Positions 11,480 through 20,785 of a stretch of 24,213 nucleotides of DNA are shown piece by piece. The notes under the pieces are model-generated. The model was not told the origin of the DNA. It made no database searches and saw nothing but the letters and a program-made list of their open reading frames with translations. The position numbers and the translations under genes were made by a program. The stretch is from Trichosphaerium sp. ATCC 40318 (taxonomy: Eukaryota > Discosea > Flabellinia > Trichosidae), in contig JALMLS010000037.1 of the NCBI GenBank assembly GCA_038496445.1, positions 1 to 24,213 of the forward strand, in the 5' to 3' direction. Position 1 is the stretch's first letter; every line of letters begins with the position of its first letter.

Positions 11480-14400
11480 CTAGTTGTAAATTGAACCTAG
11501 TCTAAGTACAGGTTTGGAGATTCTTCTAGCGTTAGTAGGTTGTAAATATTTACTCAAAATAATTGTACCATCTGGTAATATATCGTCAATTCCGCTTCCA
11601 ACAATAAATGCAGGTGTATTAATTTGTAGTCTCCGCAAGCTATTCTGTTCTGACACTACATTTGTATAATCCATTTGAACGTGGCATTTGAATCTGTCAG
11701 TTGTCCATCTATTTGTGGTCTCATTCTTGTATATCCAATCAACTTTTTTTATTGTTCCATTGTAAGTAGCAATAATCATCCAATTAATATATTTGTATCT
11801 GATCTGTTGTCCTGATAACCATTTACCTACAGGTACACCATGTTTAATATCATTTCTAATGATCCAAGTTATCGCCAAAATTATTCCTATTTCCAAAAGG
11901 TGATGTACTGATTTGCAATTTTCTAGCGATACTTTTAGTGACACATCTGGTTTACAAAATGATAATAGATCAAAAACAACTTCCATTATCTTGCTGGGTA
12001 TCGACCAGTCAAAAAATATTTCTTCGTGCTTCTCTGGTGGGAATGCATCTTTTTTGTGCGTAACAGGGAGACATCTCATAATAAATCTCCATAATATATC
12101 TCTAATGTAACTTACACCTTTAAATTTGTTTAGTAGCTTGAGTATCATTGAGTTAAGGATAAAATTTTTCCTAAAATGAGGTTTTAAACGTGGAATGATT
12201 TTCTTACGTAAAATATTTGTAAAAAATTTTACTTTTCTGAATTTGTTTTCTGGTTTTATGTTAAATGATTCAAAAGAAACTCGGCACAAAGAACTTAGCT
12301 GTGACCCATCTTTCCATGCCTGTGAATATATTGTATCAATCGCCAAGTGCCGTTCCCACAACGATGCTTTAAATGCATTGCTTATTTGCGCAATCGAACT
12401 GAGAGAAAAACCTCCCAAGGAGAATGGAAGTGACAGTTGCGTCCAAGATACACGACAATAGACCTTCTTCTTGTCAAAGACACGTGATACATCCCAAAGA
12501 AACCAGTTGCACACATTGATAATTTTGGCAGTTGCACTAGGAGGGATTGAAAGAGGCCTGGTGAAGTAGATTAGTTGAGATTGAGCATACGATTTAAAAA
12601 TATTGATTTTTTGTCGAATTGTTTTACACAGCGGCTTCCACTTTACTAGTTGTACTGTTATTTTGTCTATTGCTTTGTTCCAATCAAAATTCAAGCCGTC
12701 ATCACTCAAAGTAAAGCCGAGATACCTGATACTAGTACCTGTATCGAACACTTTACTTTTATCATTATCCAAGCCTGAGATGTTTGCTTGAAAGCATTTC
12801 TTTTCGTTAATCTGAAGACCAGTTGCTTTTCCATATCTTGTTAACCAATAATTCATTTCATCAATATCATCTATGGAGCTAGCTAATAATAACAGATCGT
12901 CAGCAAAGAATAGGTTTTTAAGCCAATTCTTTAGACTCATCTCGGCACCCTTGATATAAGCTTCATGATTTATGATCCAGTTGAGCGGTTCCACCATTAG
13001 TGCGAAGAAATAAGGGCTTATAGGATTTCCTTGACCTGTACCTCTCTTTGTACAAAAGGTTTCTTTGCTAACGACATTGTTGATTCTTACTTGAACATCT
13101 AATTTGAGAGCTTGAACTAACATTTTAGCAATCTTGTCAGAGAATCCTATTTTTGTTAGGAATACTTTTAGCGCAATATGGCTACAGGAATCGAAAGCTT
13201 TTTTGAAATCATATGCAATCATCCTCAACCATTTCGAGTGCTTTTTGTTGTAGGCTATGGTTTCTAGAGCAGCTATGACATTGTCAACAATATCCCTTCC
13301 TGGTATGAAACCGTTCTGGGTTTTGAGGATAATTTTTGACATGAGAGGTGTCAAGCGATTGTAGAAAACCTTCATTAAAATTTTGTAATCAACGTTAGTA
13401 AGAGTTATAGGACGGTAGTTAGCCATCAATTTGGGATCTCCTTTTTTGAAAATAGGAATAATCGTACCCTTACATAGAAACTGATCTACACAACCTTGTT
13501 TGATAAATGTATTAAATAGACTTGTAAGTGACGGAACAAAAGTTTCCTTCATAGATTTGTATACACACGCTGATAAGCCATCTGGGCCTGGAGCTTTATT
13601 AGAAGGCATGTTGTTTATTACTTCTTCTATTTCTTCTTCTTCAATAGGAACATTTAGTTGTTCTTCCAATTCTACAAAGGACTTAGGTTTCCATAAACTA
13701 CTTACTTGGTTAAGGACTTCTTCATCTATTCTAAGGTCGTCGTATAGATTTTTGTAAAATCTGACACTTGTTGAAAGTATTTCTTTTATATCTTTTGAAG
13801 ACGTGTTGTTCCATGTGCACTTTAGTTCTTCAACTATTCTAGCGGAATTTCTGCCTTTTAATATCCTTGTTAGCTGAGCAGATGGTATTTCATTGTGTTT
13901 GTCTTTATCGATAGATGCCGCCACACAGGTAAATTCTTTCTTTTCTTTGGTGAGTTTATTGTATTCTAATAGGTCTTTCATAGTAGCTGTGTGTTTATTT
14001 GATAGAGTCGCTGCTAGCACATTGATTCGTGCGTTCTTTTTGAATAATAGATTGCGTTGATTTTTACTAAATCTAGTTATTAGTTCATTCTTATCACGTA
14101 CATAATCGCTTGGAGAAGGACCAAATGTTAAATCACACGTTTTAGTGGCTTTGTGTACTTCCTTGAAAAGAACTGGATTAATGCGAAAAGGACGAGGGAG
14201 TCGAGGACCGAATTCAAGAGAAGCAAGTAAAATCGAGTGATCAAGTTCAAAAATTGGCATGTCAAAAACTTTGAATGATTTTAGATTAGGAGATAACGTT
14301 TTAGAAATTAATAATAGATCTAATCTACCTCCTTTTTCATGTGTAGGCAGTACTTTGTGGAACTTTACCGCTGCATCAATAAATCCTAATTGTAGTAATA

Positions 14401-14821
14401 ATGCGTATGTTTTAAGTGCCTTTTTATTCTCTAGGCGTAGATTAAAATCACCTGTGATAATATCGCAATCAGCCACCGCTTGAAAGACTTTAAGCCAAAA
14501 ATCATTTGAGCTGTTAGATTTAGCATATATGGTTGCTATTTTTAATTTAACTCCATTGCATTCTATCTCTGCTACCAGAATTCGACCATCTACAGAATTA
14601 AGTAATATCGGTTGTTTACCTCTAACTGCAGTTAATGCTACTCCAGTGCCTCTCCCTTCATCTGTATGTACCGTTTTACGCCTATGATCTTGAAAGACAT
14701 TTGTTTCTGTAGCACAAAAAATATTGCACTTGAGATTGTATGCCAGTTCTTGTACCTTGTCAAAATTACTGAATCCCCTTATATTAGCTGTAGCGAGTTT
14801 GATACACTTGTTTTTACTCAT
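11480..14821 (-). CDS. LINE ORF2: APE-type endonuclease and reverse transcriptase
   Basis: The 1113-residue uninterrupted ORF makes a nicking endonuclease and reverse transcriptase that copy the element into new sites by target-primed reverse transcription. Residues 1-205 are an exonuclease-endonuclease-phosphatase domain: TANIRG, catalytic ATETN (Glu39), TIYAKSN, TGDFNL (Asp125, Asn127), GGRLDLLLIS and ELDHSILL (Asp194-His195). Residues about 390-720 are the reverse transcriptase: MPSNKAPGPDG, NYRPITLTNVDYKI, GFIPGRDIVDN, AYDFKKAFD (Asp538), GTGQGNPISPYFF and FADDLLLLAS (catalytic pair Asp641-Asp642). The C-terminal 350 residues contain a CLPVTHKKDAFPPEKHEEI segment that resembles the zinc-knuckle region of related LINEs but lacks the full Cys set. 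No RNase H domain is seen. All catalytic residues look intact. Confidence 0.95.
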   Translation of the reverse strand: MSKNKCIKLATANIRGFSNFDKVQELAYNLKCNIFCATETNVFQDHRRKTVHTDEGRGTGVALTAVRGKQPILLNSVDGRILVAEIECNGVKLKIATIYAKSNSSNDFWLKVFQAVADCDIITGDFNLRLENKKALKTYALLLQLGFIDAAVKFHKVLPTHEKGGRLDLLLISKTLSPNLKSFKVFDMPIFELDHSILLASLEFGPRLPRPFRINPVLFKEVHKATKTCDLTFGPSPSDYVRDKNELITRFSKNQRNLLFKKNARINVLAATLSNKHTATMKDLLEYNKLTKEKKEFTCVAASIDKDKHNEIPSAQLTRILKGRNSARIVEELKCTWNNTSSKDIKEILSTSVRFYKNLYDDLRIDEEVLNQVSSLWKPKSFVELEEQLNVPIEEEEIEEVINNMPSNKAPGPDGLSACVYKSMKETFVPSLTSLFNTFIKQGCVDQFLCKGTIIPIFKKGDPKLMANYRPITLTNVDYKILMKVFYNRLTPLMSKIILKTQNGFIPGRDIVDNVIAALETIAYNKKHSKWLRMIAYDFKKAFDSCSHIALKVFLTKIGFSDKIAKMLVQALKLDVQVRINNVVSKETFCTKRGTGQGNPISPYFFALMVEPLNWIINHEAYIKGAEMSLKNWLKNLFFADDLLLLASSIDDIDEMNYWLTRYGKATGLQINEKKCFQANISGLDNDKSKVFDTGTSIRYLGFTLSDDGLNFDWNKAIDKITVQLVKWKPLCKTIRQKINIFKSYAQSQLIYFTRPLSIPPSATAKIINVCNWFLWDVSRVFDKKKVYCRVSWTQLSLPFSLGGFSLSSIAQISNAFKASLWERHLAIDTIYSQAWKDGSQLSSLCRVSFESFNIKPENKFRKVKFFTNILRKKIIPRLKPHFRKNFILNSMILKLLNKFKGVSYIRDILWRFIMRCLPVTHKKDAFPPEKHEEIFFDWSIPSKIMEVVFDLLSFCKPDVSLKVSLENCKSVHHLLEIGIILAITWIIRNDIKHGVPVGKWLSGQQIRYKYINWMIIATYNGTIKKVDWIYKNETTNRWTTDRFKCHVQMDYTNVVSEQNSLRRLQINTPAFIVGSGIDDILPDGTIILSKYLQPTNARRISKPVLRLGSIYN

Positions 14822-14824
14822 AAT

Positions 14825-15502
14825 TTACACAGATCCCAGCCAACGCGAAAACAACAACACCGTACCTGCTAAAGAAGAGACAATCCATGAGGAACGCCAA
14901 TTGGAAAAAATCTTAACACAAGCAATCACGTAAACTATAAACCTGTTTAACACGCAGAAAATGACATTAGACAAAGAGAAAAATTGTGGTATGAACCGGC
15001 AATAGGATATAGAAACATTCATGTAAAATGTACACGTGTAATTACAAGCTGTGGAAAATTCTAAAATTTTGGAGATTTCCCTGGATGCGAAATGCGTTAT
15101 GATAATAAAACACGAATTCAAATATGTTTTTTGTAAGTTCTTTTTTGGTTTGAAAAGTATATAGGTATTGTTTATAGAGTCAGAAGCTGGTTGCGTGAAA
15201 AAATTAACCACTGTCCCTATCAAAGTTGCAGACATGATATTTATTCTGTAGTAGCACTCGTACATGTATACTACCCCAGTTTGAGGGTAAAATAAATTTG
15301 AATATCCAACGTCGTCTGGTATTGTATTGTTCTTTGTATTATATCTATGATGTATTATGATGTGTTTACGGCGTTCTAGGATGTGTTGACTATAAATTAA
15401 TGTGTAGCTTGTAAAATTTAAAGTAGGCATAACCAGCACTACCGTTATTCTAACTAGCGTAACATAATAGTTAGAACGTAAAATAGTGAGGAGGTGATGC
15501 AA
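14825..15502 (-). CDS. Open frame upstream of LINE ORF2 (possible ORF1 or leader)
   Basis: A stop-free frame of about 225 codons occupies almost the whole 5' leader, in the same frame as ORF2. It ends TAA-ATT-ATG, so its stop lies only three bases before the ORF2 start. It has no ATG at its beginning: the boundary codon is TTG and the frame stays open through the 5' end of the element. The first ATG gives MPTLNFTSYTL. The protein is rich in Tyr, Ile, Ser, Thr and Phe and shows none of the usual ORF1 features (CCHC knuckle, RRM, coiled coil). So large an open frame is unlikely by chance in AT-rich DNA, yet composition argues against a typical ORF1. It could be a 5'-truncated ORF1, a novel protein or chance. 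Confidence 0.3.
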   Translation of the reverse strand: MHHLLTILRSNYYVTLVRITVVLVMPTLNFTSYTLIYSQHILERRKHIIIHHRYNTKNNTIPDDVGYSNLFYPQTGVVYMYECYYRINIMSATLIGTVVNFFTQPASDSINNTYILFKPKKNLQKTYLNSCFIIITHFASREISKILEFSTACNYTCTFYMNVSISYCRFIPQFFSLSNVIFCVLNRFIVYVIACVKIFSNWRSSWIVSSLAGTVLLFSRWLGSV

Positions 15503-15526
15503 TCCCCGCGCAGTTAAGGCGGGCTC

Positions 15527-15545
15527 TAGTCAAGTACAATATCTA
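15527..15545 (+). repeat. Target-site duplication, right copy
   Basis: Exact copy of the 19-bp sequence at 11115-11133, marking the 5' end of the minus-strand LINE. Joining the flanks across one copy restores an ordinary intergenic sequence upstream of the first surface-protein gene. Confidence 0.93.
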
Positions 15546-15802
15546 AGCAGTAATAAAGATAACTCCCAGCAAAACAACGCCGACCTGCGTGTCAGGTGTT
15601 CAGTCAGACTATGTGAAGTATTTTACAATAGCGTGCCAACAAATAACTAGAGTCTATGTTCAAGTCTACACTTCATCCTTCACACAAGCATACTGGTTTC
15701 CCTACCAATAGAGACGTGAAAGTATTCATAGATTTATCCTTTATCTTAATAAATACCCAAAATCACACGGCGCGTGGAACAAAACGTGATATTCTTATAA
15801 CA

Positions 15803-17559
15803 ATGCAACCAAAAAGCGTTTCTCTTGTTATCTCAGTCTTACTATCATGCTTTGCATTTGCTCAAGTAACGGAAGGTATGTGGCTGTACAACATTAAAAC
15901 TTCTGCACCAGCTGAAACAAAAAAAAGAGCTCTGTAGTTACTTTTAAAACCGCTTTACCAACTTTTCTTCCAACCACTGTAAACAATAGAGGTGGTTTTT
16001 TGTTTTGGTTTTTTGCTCGCCTTTCTGACCTACGAACAACTGAAGCTACGTGCTGCTACATTGACAGTTTAATCAACAGTCCAAATTATGCACAGATAGC
16101 TATTGATCCTTCTGATACATATATTCTTGTGGCTGTGTTTGGAACTATTCCTGGTATCTACCAGTACCTCATTGACGATGGTACCAAACAGATATTTACG
16201 TTGAATATGACCCATTTCAGGTTTTCACACAGGTACTTATCAGGCCTCTTATAATGCTAGTACGCCACAGGTACAGCAGGATTCGAATTCCTATTAGTGG
16301 TCATCTGACACCTATGGTGACCTTTCTAATAGCTAGTAGGGAGTATCATTCATTACCACTGACGTACTAATTGTACCATCATCCGGCTACCTGTTCTACT
16401 TTAACTTTAGTACATTTCATTCAACAGTTCTTTTTGTATAACAATAATGCGATCTCTAGTGGAATATGGCCAACCAACTGGCCAAATTGCAAACAGCATA
16501 CCTATGGAGGATCAAGGTGTACACGCATACTCTTGGGCAGATGTTTTTATACTTGAGAGCACCCGTGTTCGCCTTTTTTTTAACAATGGTATCTAACAAA
16601 TATTATACCAAAACTGCCCTATATTTACAGTATTTAGGAAGTTTTGCAGGAATCCCTGTAGGTCCTCCGTCCTCGGCTGTCAAAGCGACAATAGACAGAT
16701 ATGGCAATATCTTTTGGATAACGAACGCAGTGTTGACTGTTTCTCCAAAACCAGCGTTCATACCACAAGCTCCAACTGCTATACCTACCTCTACACCTAC
16801 TGTAGTACCTACCACTATGTCAACCCCAACATCTATACAACCTGTTACAGCTACACCTTCTGTAGCTCCACGTGCGATTTTGCTAACTAATTTTGTGTAA
16901 ACTAAGTACTTTTAGCAATCGTTTGTGCTACAGGAACATGTAGGATAGAAGGTGATTACATTATCGCAGAAGACATTTCTATTGTCGGAAATAGCTCTAT
17001 TGTCGTATCTGGTGAGTTTTTCATATCTGCAATAATTATTGATGAAAGTTGTTTAGGTGACGTAGAATGGAAATCAGGAAGTGTTCTTACTCTTGATTAC
17101 TTGACGAATGTTACAGTAAAAGGATGTTTAAACTTGACAAATGCTTCAATTGAACTTGTTCCCCCTTCTGACAAAAACTCGTTGGCATCTCGAGATCGTG
17201 TACTACTCTTCAGTGCATCAGAATGCGATATTGATACAAATGGATTGATGGTAGACTTTGGAATACTTGAGTGTGTAAACCCATCTCTTGATACATCAGG
17301 TAGCAATTGAACACTTTACAACTTTCTAATTATATTTGAAGAGCTGAGGAAGATTTTTGTATTGTTTGATGACACATGCCAAGGTAGTACTAGCAACGTT
17401 GTGAAGTACTCATTGATCGTTGTTGGTATTGTGGTGGGCTTGATAATATTGTTGCTGATTGTTGGTGTCATCTGGAAACCTCAGATATTCTTCCCATTTC
17501 ACAACTACAGAAAAAAAAGACAGCGAGAAAATGCCAAGATCAAGAGTGAGCAGTTGTAA
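15803..17559 (+). CDS. Secreted type I membrane protein, surface-family copy A
   Basis: Nine exons (15803-15875, 16046-16180, 16221-16270, 16340-16409, 16460-16588, 16638-16871, 16934-17011, 17057-17299, 17342-17559) give 409 residues. Exon 1 is a signal peptide (MQPKSVSLVISVLLSCFAFA). An upstream in-frame ATG exists, but this start leaves the signal at the N-terminus. The ectodomain has propeller-like strands: IDPSDTYILVAVF, GIYQYLIDDG, VFILES and VKATIDRYGNIFWI. A Pro/Thr-rich stalk (PTAIPTSTPTVVPTT) follows, then a conserved domain of about 110 residues with Cys and three sequons (NVT, NLT, NAS). A single membrane span (about VVGIVVGLIILLLIVGVIW) precedes a basic tail, FFPFHNYRKKRQRENAK. 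Function is unknown; a cell-surface receptor or adhesin is inference. The exon 2 start (after a 170-nt intron) is the least certain boundary. It lacks exons 2-5 of copy B. Confidence 0.72.
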
Positions 17560-17564
17560 ATAAA
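17559..17564 (+). terminator. AATAAA signal overlapping the stop of copy A
   Basis: The stop and signal share bases (TGTAAATAAAG), so the 3' untranslated region of copy A is probably only a few tens of bases. This fits the compact spacing to copy B, whose ATG is 320 bp downstream. Confidence 0.5.
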
Positions 17565-17878
17565 GCGTGCTTCCATATTTACTTAGATTATAACCTGTAC
17601 TGAGAATTCACTGACCTTAGTACTTTTAGTGTATCAGCAGTTTCCATTGAGTTGCTCTTCAACAATTGTTTATTTGAAAAAATACAGGTTGTAATTTGCA
17701 GCCACATCGCTTTTGGGTAATATCTATTCGCTCTGCACTTACAAGAATTAGTTTTGGTGAAGAGTAGAAGTATCTTACTGCTCTCCAAAAACTTCCACGA
17801 ATTTCAAATGGTCAAAGACGCTCTAATATCATATTAGTACCGGTAGCTTAAAAAAACCTGATAGGATTCCATTTTCTA

Positions 17879-20077
17879 ATGCCAAACATAAACATTTTAA
17901 TGTTTCTCCTTCTATCTACCTTCGCTTGTATTATGCTGAATGCTCAACCCGAAGGTACGTTCCGAGCTTGTTAGGCAAATAGTCTTCCAAACCGAAGAAA
18001 CAGCTGCTTGCCCTTTAGCCATTCTTTGGCTAAGTGGCGTAGTAATTTACTGGTTTTTGATTTAAAATCCGCTTTTTTGTGAGGTTCTACAGTTACTAAA
18101 GTTGTTGAGAACCAAACCATAGGTTTAGATACTATGCTAGGCGTTAGCAATTTCTATATTAAATTGTCCACGTGACCGAGTACTAAGAATTTTTATTTTC
18201 TAGAGCTGTATGCTATGGATATTGAAGCTGGCTCTGAATGCTTACTTGTCGTCGACGAAAGGCTACTAGTTTGCTCTAATCGATCATTAGTTGTTTACAA
18301 CTGGTCAGGTAATTAGCTTATCTTGTAGCGCCTTGACCTAACGCCTGCGAATATGTACAGGAGACATGTATACGCTAAGTGTTAGAAAAATCAATTGGGG
18401 GAACGATGCGGATGATACTTTTCGCGATTCCCATCCCCAAGGTACCATAGCGATGAAAGGAAGCTGTAAGATTAACATCAAATAAATAGGTATTGCCACA
18501 GGAAGAGAGCTGTCTGATATTTTTGTTACTACTGGTTTTACTAATGAGAGGCAGATAGTACGAGCTTGTTTTCTTACTGTTGTGATAAGTTTTTTAGGCT
18601 GTTTTAGATAGCGAGCTAAGATTGAGAAGAACTCTAAGTTTAGATTTAAACTTGATCGATCCAGATTATAGACAGATAACTATTGATCCTTCTGATACTT
18701 ATATACTCGTTTCTGTCTTTAAACCGATCGCTGGTATCTACCAGTATTTTATTAATGGTGAGATAATACTTTTTCGCACACTGCTTACCATGATAGGCAC
18801 TCACACTGGTACGTACAAAGCCAACTATGGTGAAGACTTCCCTCAGGTGCTGTCACATAATCAAACGCGCTCTACCAACAACATGCTCTAACATTGAATA
18901 GGGAGTAGGGTTTATATCAAACGATGTGCTAACAGTACCATCAACCGAATTCCTGTTGTACTTTACAATTGGTACGTATGTGTTCCTTTGTTTTTTCTTG
19001 TAATGTGCACTGTTAAGGTGACTATGACCAGCCAACGCATAACACAATAAATCCCGATGCTTTCAAAGGTCAGGCTATACACACATATCCTAGCAACGAC
19101 TTCTTCATACTGGAGAGTGAAAACGGAGCATTTTTGCTTCATAATAATGGCACAACTAATTTGTTGGTCAATGTATTAACCTTGTATCTAGGAAGTGTAG
19201 TAAACTATTCAATACCTTCCTCAAATTTTGCTGGCAAAGTGACCATAGACAACCTTGGACGTATCTTCTTTATAGACGAATCCGGTCTAAAGATTTTTCC
19301 AAAACCAAGTATAGTATCAACAGGTCCAATAGATCCAATCACATTAGCACCAACAACCATAGGTCCCGTGGCGCCAATAGGATTGCTTCCACTACCTCCC
19401 ACACTTTCTGGTGCCATTTCATTGTAATCATCACTCTTGCTAATTTCTTTAGTTATTACTTGCACCTCAGGCGAATGTACAATAAACGGAGATTTCGTCA
19501 TTGACACAGATACAAGTATTGTTGGCAATAGAAGTCTTACTGTCAATGGTGAGTAATCTAAGAAGTAAACTACCAATTGTGTTGTTTAGGTGACTTAGAA
19601 TGGAAATCAGGAAGTGTTCTTACTCTTGATTACTTGACGAATGTTACAGTAAAAGGATGTTTAAACTTGACAAATGCTTCAATTGAACTTGTTCCTCCTT
19701 CTGACACAAATTCTTTGGCGCCCCGAGATCGTGTACTACTCTTCAGTGCATCAGAGTGCGATATTGATACAAATGGATTGATGGTAGACTTTGGAATACT
19801 TGAGTGTGTAACCGCATCTCTTGATACATTAGGTACCCATTGAAGCGTTCTTATTTTTTACATTGCAGTTGTAGAGCTACGGAAGGTGTATGTATTGTTT
19901 GATGACACATGCCAAGGTAAAAGTAGTAACAACGCTGTCAAGTACTCCCTGATAGCTGTTGGTATTGTGGTGGGATTGATTGTAGTCGTACTTATTGTTG
20001 GCGTTATCTGGAAACCTCAGATATTCTTCCCATTTCACAACTATAGAAAAAAACGAAAAAGAAAACAAGCATGTTAA
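17879..20077 (+). CDS. Secreted type I membrane protein, surface-family copy B
   Basis: Thirteen exons (17879-17954, 18093-18122, 18204-18308, 18361-18441, 18491-18535, 18608-18757, 18797-18846, 18902-18971, 19018-19149, 19192-19410, 19471-19548, 19590-19832, 19869-20077) give about 495 residues. The exon 5/6 junction is tentative. Exon 1 is a signal peptide (MPNINILMFLLLSTFACIM) ending in the same phase-1 GAAG/GTA donor as copy A. Exons 2-5 add a segment absent from A (CLLVVDERLLVCSNRSLVVY and more) that looks like further propeller strands. Shared parts include TIDPSDTYILVSVF, FILESENGAFLL, VTIDNLGRIFFIDESG, a Pro/Thr stalk, the Cys/sequon domain, a membrane span (LIAVGIVVGLIVVVLIVGVIW) and a tail ending RKKRKRKQAC. 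The ligand is unknown. Confidence 0.72.
19150..19191 (+). other. Possible GC-AG intron in copy B
   Basis: Copy A has a normal 49-nt GT-AG intron at 16589-16637 after the codons for NN. At the matching place in copy B the sequence after AATG is GCACAA, ending TATCTAG/GAAGT, 42 nt. A donor starting GC is needed to restore the paralogous junction. The segment is also stop-free and in frame, so it may instead be translated as 14 extra residues (TTNLLVNVLTLYL). Confidence 0.45.
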
Positions 20078-20102
20078 CCTTAACTCCAAAGCAGTTCTAA
20101 AC

Positions 20103-20108
20103 AATAAA
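20103..20108 (+). terminator. AATAAA signal of copy B
   Basis: AATAAATAAA begins 26 nt after the TAA of copy B. The close signal mirrors that of copy A. Confidence 0.5.
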
Positions 20109-20246
20109 TAAACCATAGTTCACCTATGACTTCTACCAGTTGCCCTTGTGGAAATTGATGACTAATTTTTTGGACGTACAGTTTCCACAAACTAATTTGA
20201 TTTAGACAAACTCCACTCAGTAGCAACTAGCAATTGATACACTCAA

Positions 20247-20320
20247 CCTGATTAGAGACAATGAGTATTGATCCTTCCAATACATACTTGCTCGAGTTTG
20301 TGTCTTTGAATGCAGAGGGT
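20247..20320 (+). pseudogene. Remnant of a third surface-family copy
   Basis: The frame at this site reads MSIDPSNTYLLEFVSLNAEGIH and stops, matching the propeller-strand exon of copies A and B (TIDPSDTYILVSVF...AGIYQ) at both protein and nucleotide level over about 70 bp. No signal peptide, stalk or membrane-span exon could be aligned around it, so I call it a decayed fragment. Its place just downstream of copy B fits tandem duplication. Confidence 0.65.
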
Positions 20321-20392
20321 ATTCATTAGGACCAAATTAAAAACAGTAAGCAATGATAAGCGCTGCTTTTAGAAGATTCTCGTCAGAGTATG

Positions 20393-20405
20393 TCAAGTAC
20401 AACAT
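20393..20405 (+). repeat. Copy of the recurring TCAAGTACAAYAT motif
   Basis: TCAAGTACAACAT here and at 24168-24180 differ by one base from the core of both LINE target-site copies (11118-11130 and 15530-15542). Four 13-mers in 24 kb, two of them explained by duplication, leave three independent occurrences. Confidence 0.6.
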
Positions 20406-20503
20406 AACCTCGAATAGAGCGTAGCTTTATTGTTCAAGTATTATTGTAGATACAGGATGTCTGACTGCTAATAAGAACTTGGACACGCTGATTATCCGAG
20501 GCT

Positions 20504-20695
20504 GTGATAAGTTATAAAAATTGCAAGCTGCATCATTTGTCAAAGTACTGTCGTGAGTATTCTTCGGGTTGGTACTCTGGAGATGGTAAATGTTTGATTT
20601 GGCCTGGTATGAATAGAAGCATGATTTATGGCAGCCACTTGTGCCAACAAAGAATGCTTTGGTATGACCACATTGTCATAAGAACTCTTGTGTAG
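20504..20695 (+). CDS. Possible last exon of an unresolved gene
   Basis: An open frame of about 63 codons, rich in Cys, Tyr, Trp and Ser (CREYSSGWYSGDGKCLIWPG), ends at 20695, and AATAAA follows at 20740-20745. Just upstream another short frame reads TGCLTANKNLDTLIIRGCDK after an acceptor-like TTATTGTAG at about 20451. The two may be exons of a small Cys-rich protein or more debris of the surface family. No start or family is evident. Confidence 0.25.
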   Translation: MISYKNCKLHHLSKYCREYSSGWYSGDGKCLIWPGMNRSMIYGSHLCQQRMLWYDHIVIRTLV

Positions 20696-20785
20696 CCAGA
20701 GGCTACTGTGTTGCACATACAGTTAAGATTGTATTTTGTAATAAATAAAACGTTATTTCAAAGAAACTGTAATTTATTCTTTCCG

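Larger units (their letters stand above)
11134..15526 (-). mobile_element. LINE (non-LTR) retrotransposon, apparently complete
   Basis: The element is 4393 bp and lies on the minus strand. Its 3' end has T12 on the plus strand at 11134-11145 (the poly(A) tail), with AATAAA (minus strand) at 11175-11180, about 30 nt before the tail. Perfect 19-bp direct repeats flank it. The large ORF carries an N-terminal endonuclease and a reverse transcriptase, the order typical of the L1/Tx1-like and related APE-type LINEs. About 345 bp lie between the ORF stop and the tail, including several hairpins, and about 700 bp lie upstream of the ORF. A short hairpin (CCCGC/GCGGG) sits at the extreme 5' end at about 15505-15524. 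Undegraded repeats and an open ORF suggest a recent insertion. It landed about 260 bp upstream of the first surface-protein gene, pointing away from it. Confidence 0.93.

Noticed and set aside
14666-14933. Plus-strand open frames near the LINE ORF start
   Set aside because: They lie opposite the endonuclease domain and have no support.
16262-16290. tRNA-like GATTCGAATTCC sequence
   Set aside because: No acceptor stem or other arms could be paired around it, and it lies in an intron of copy A.
17097-17306. Open frame antisense to the conserved exon of copy A
   Set aside because: The plus strand is conserved as protein between A and B with matching splice sites.
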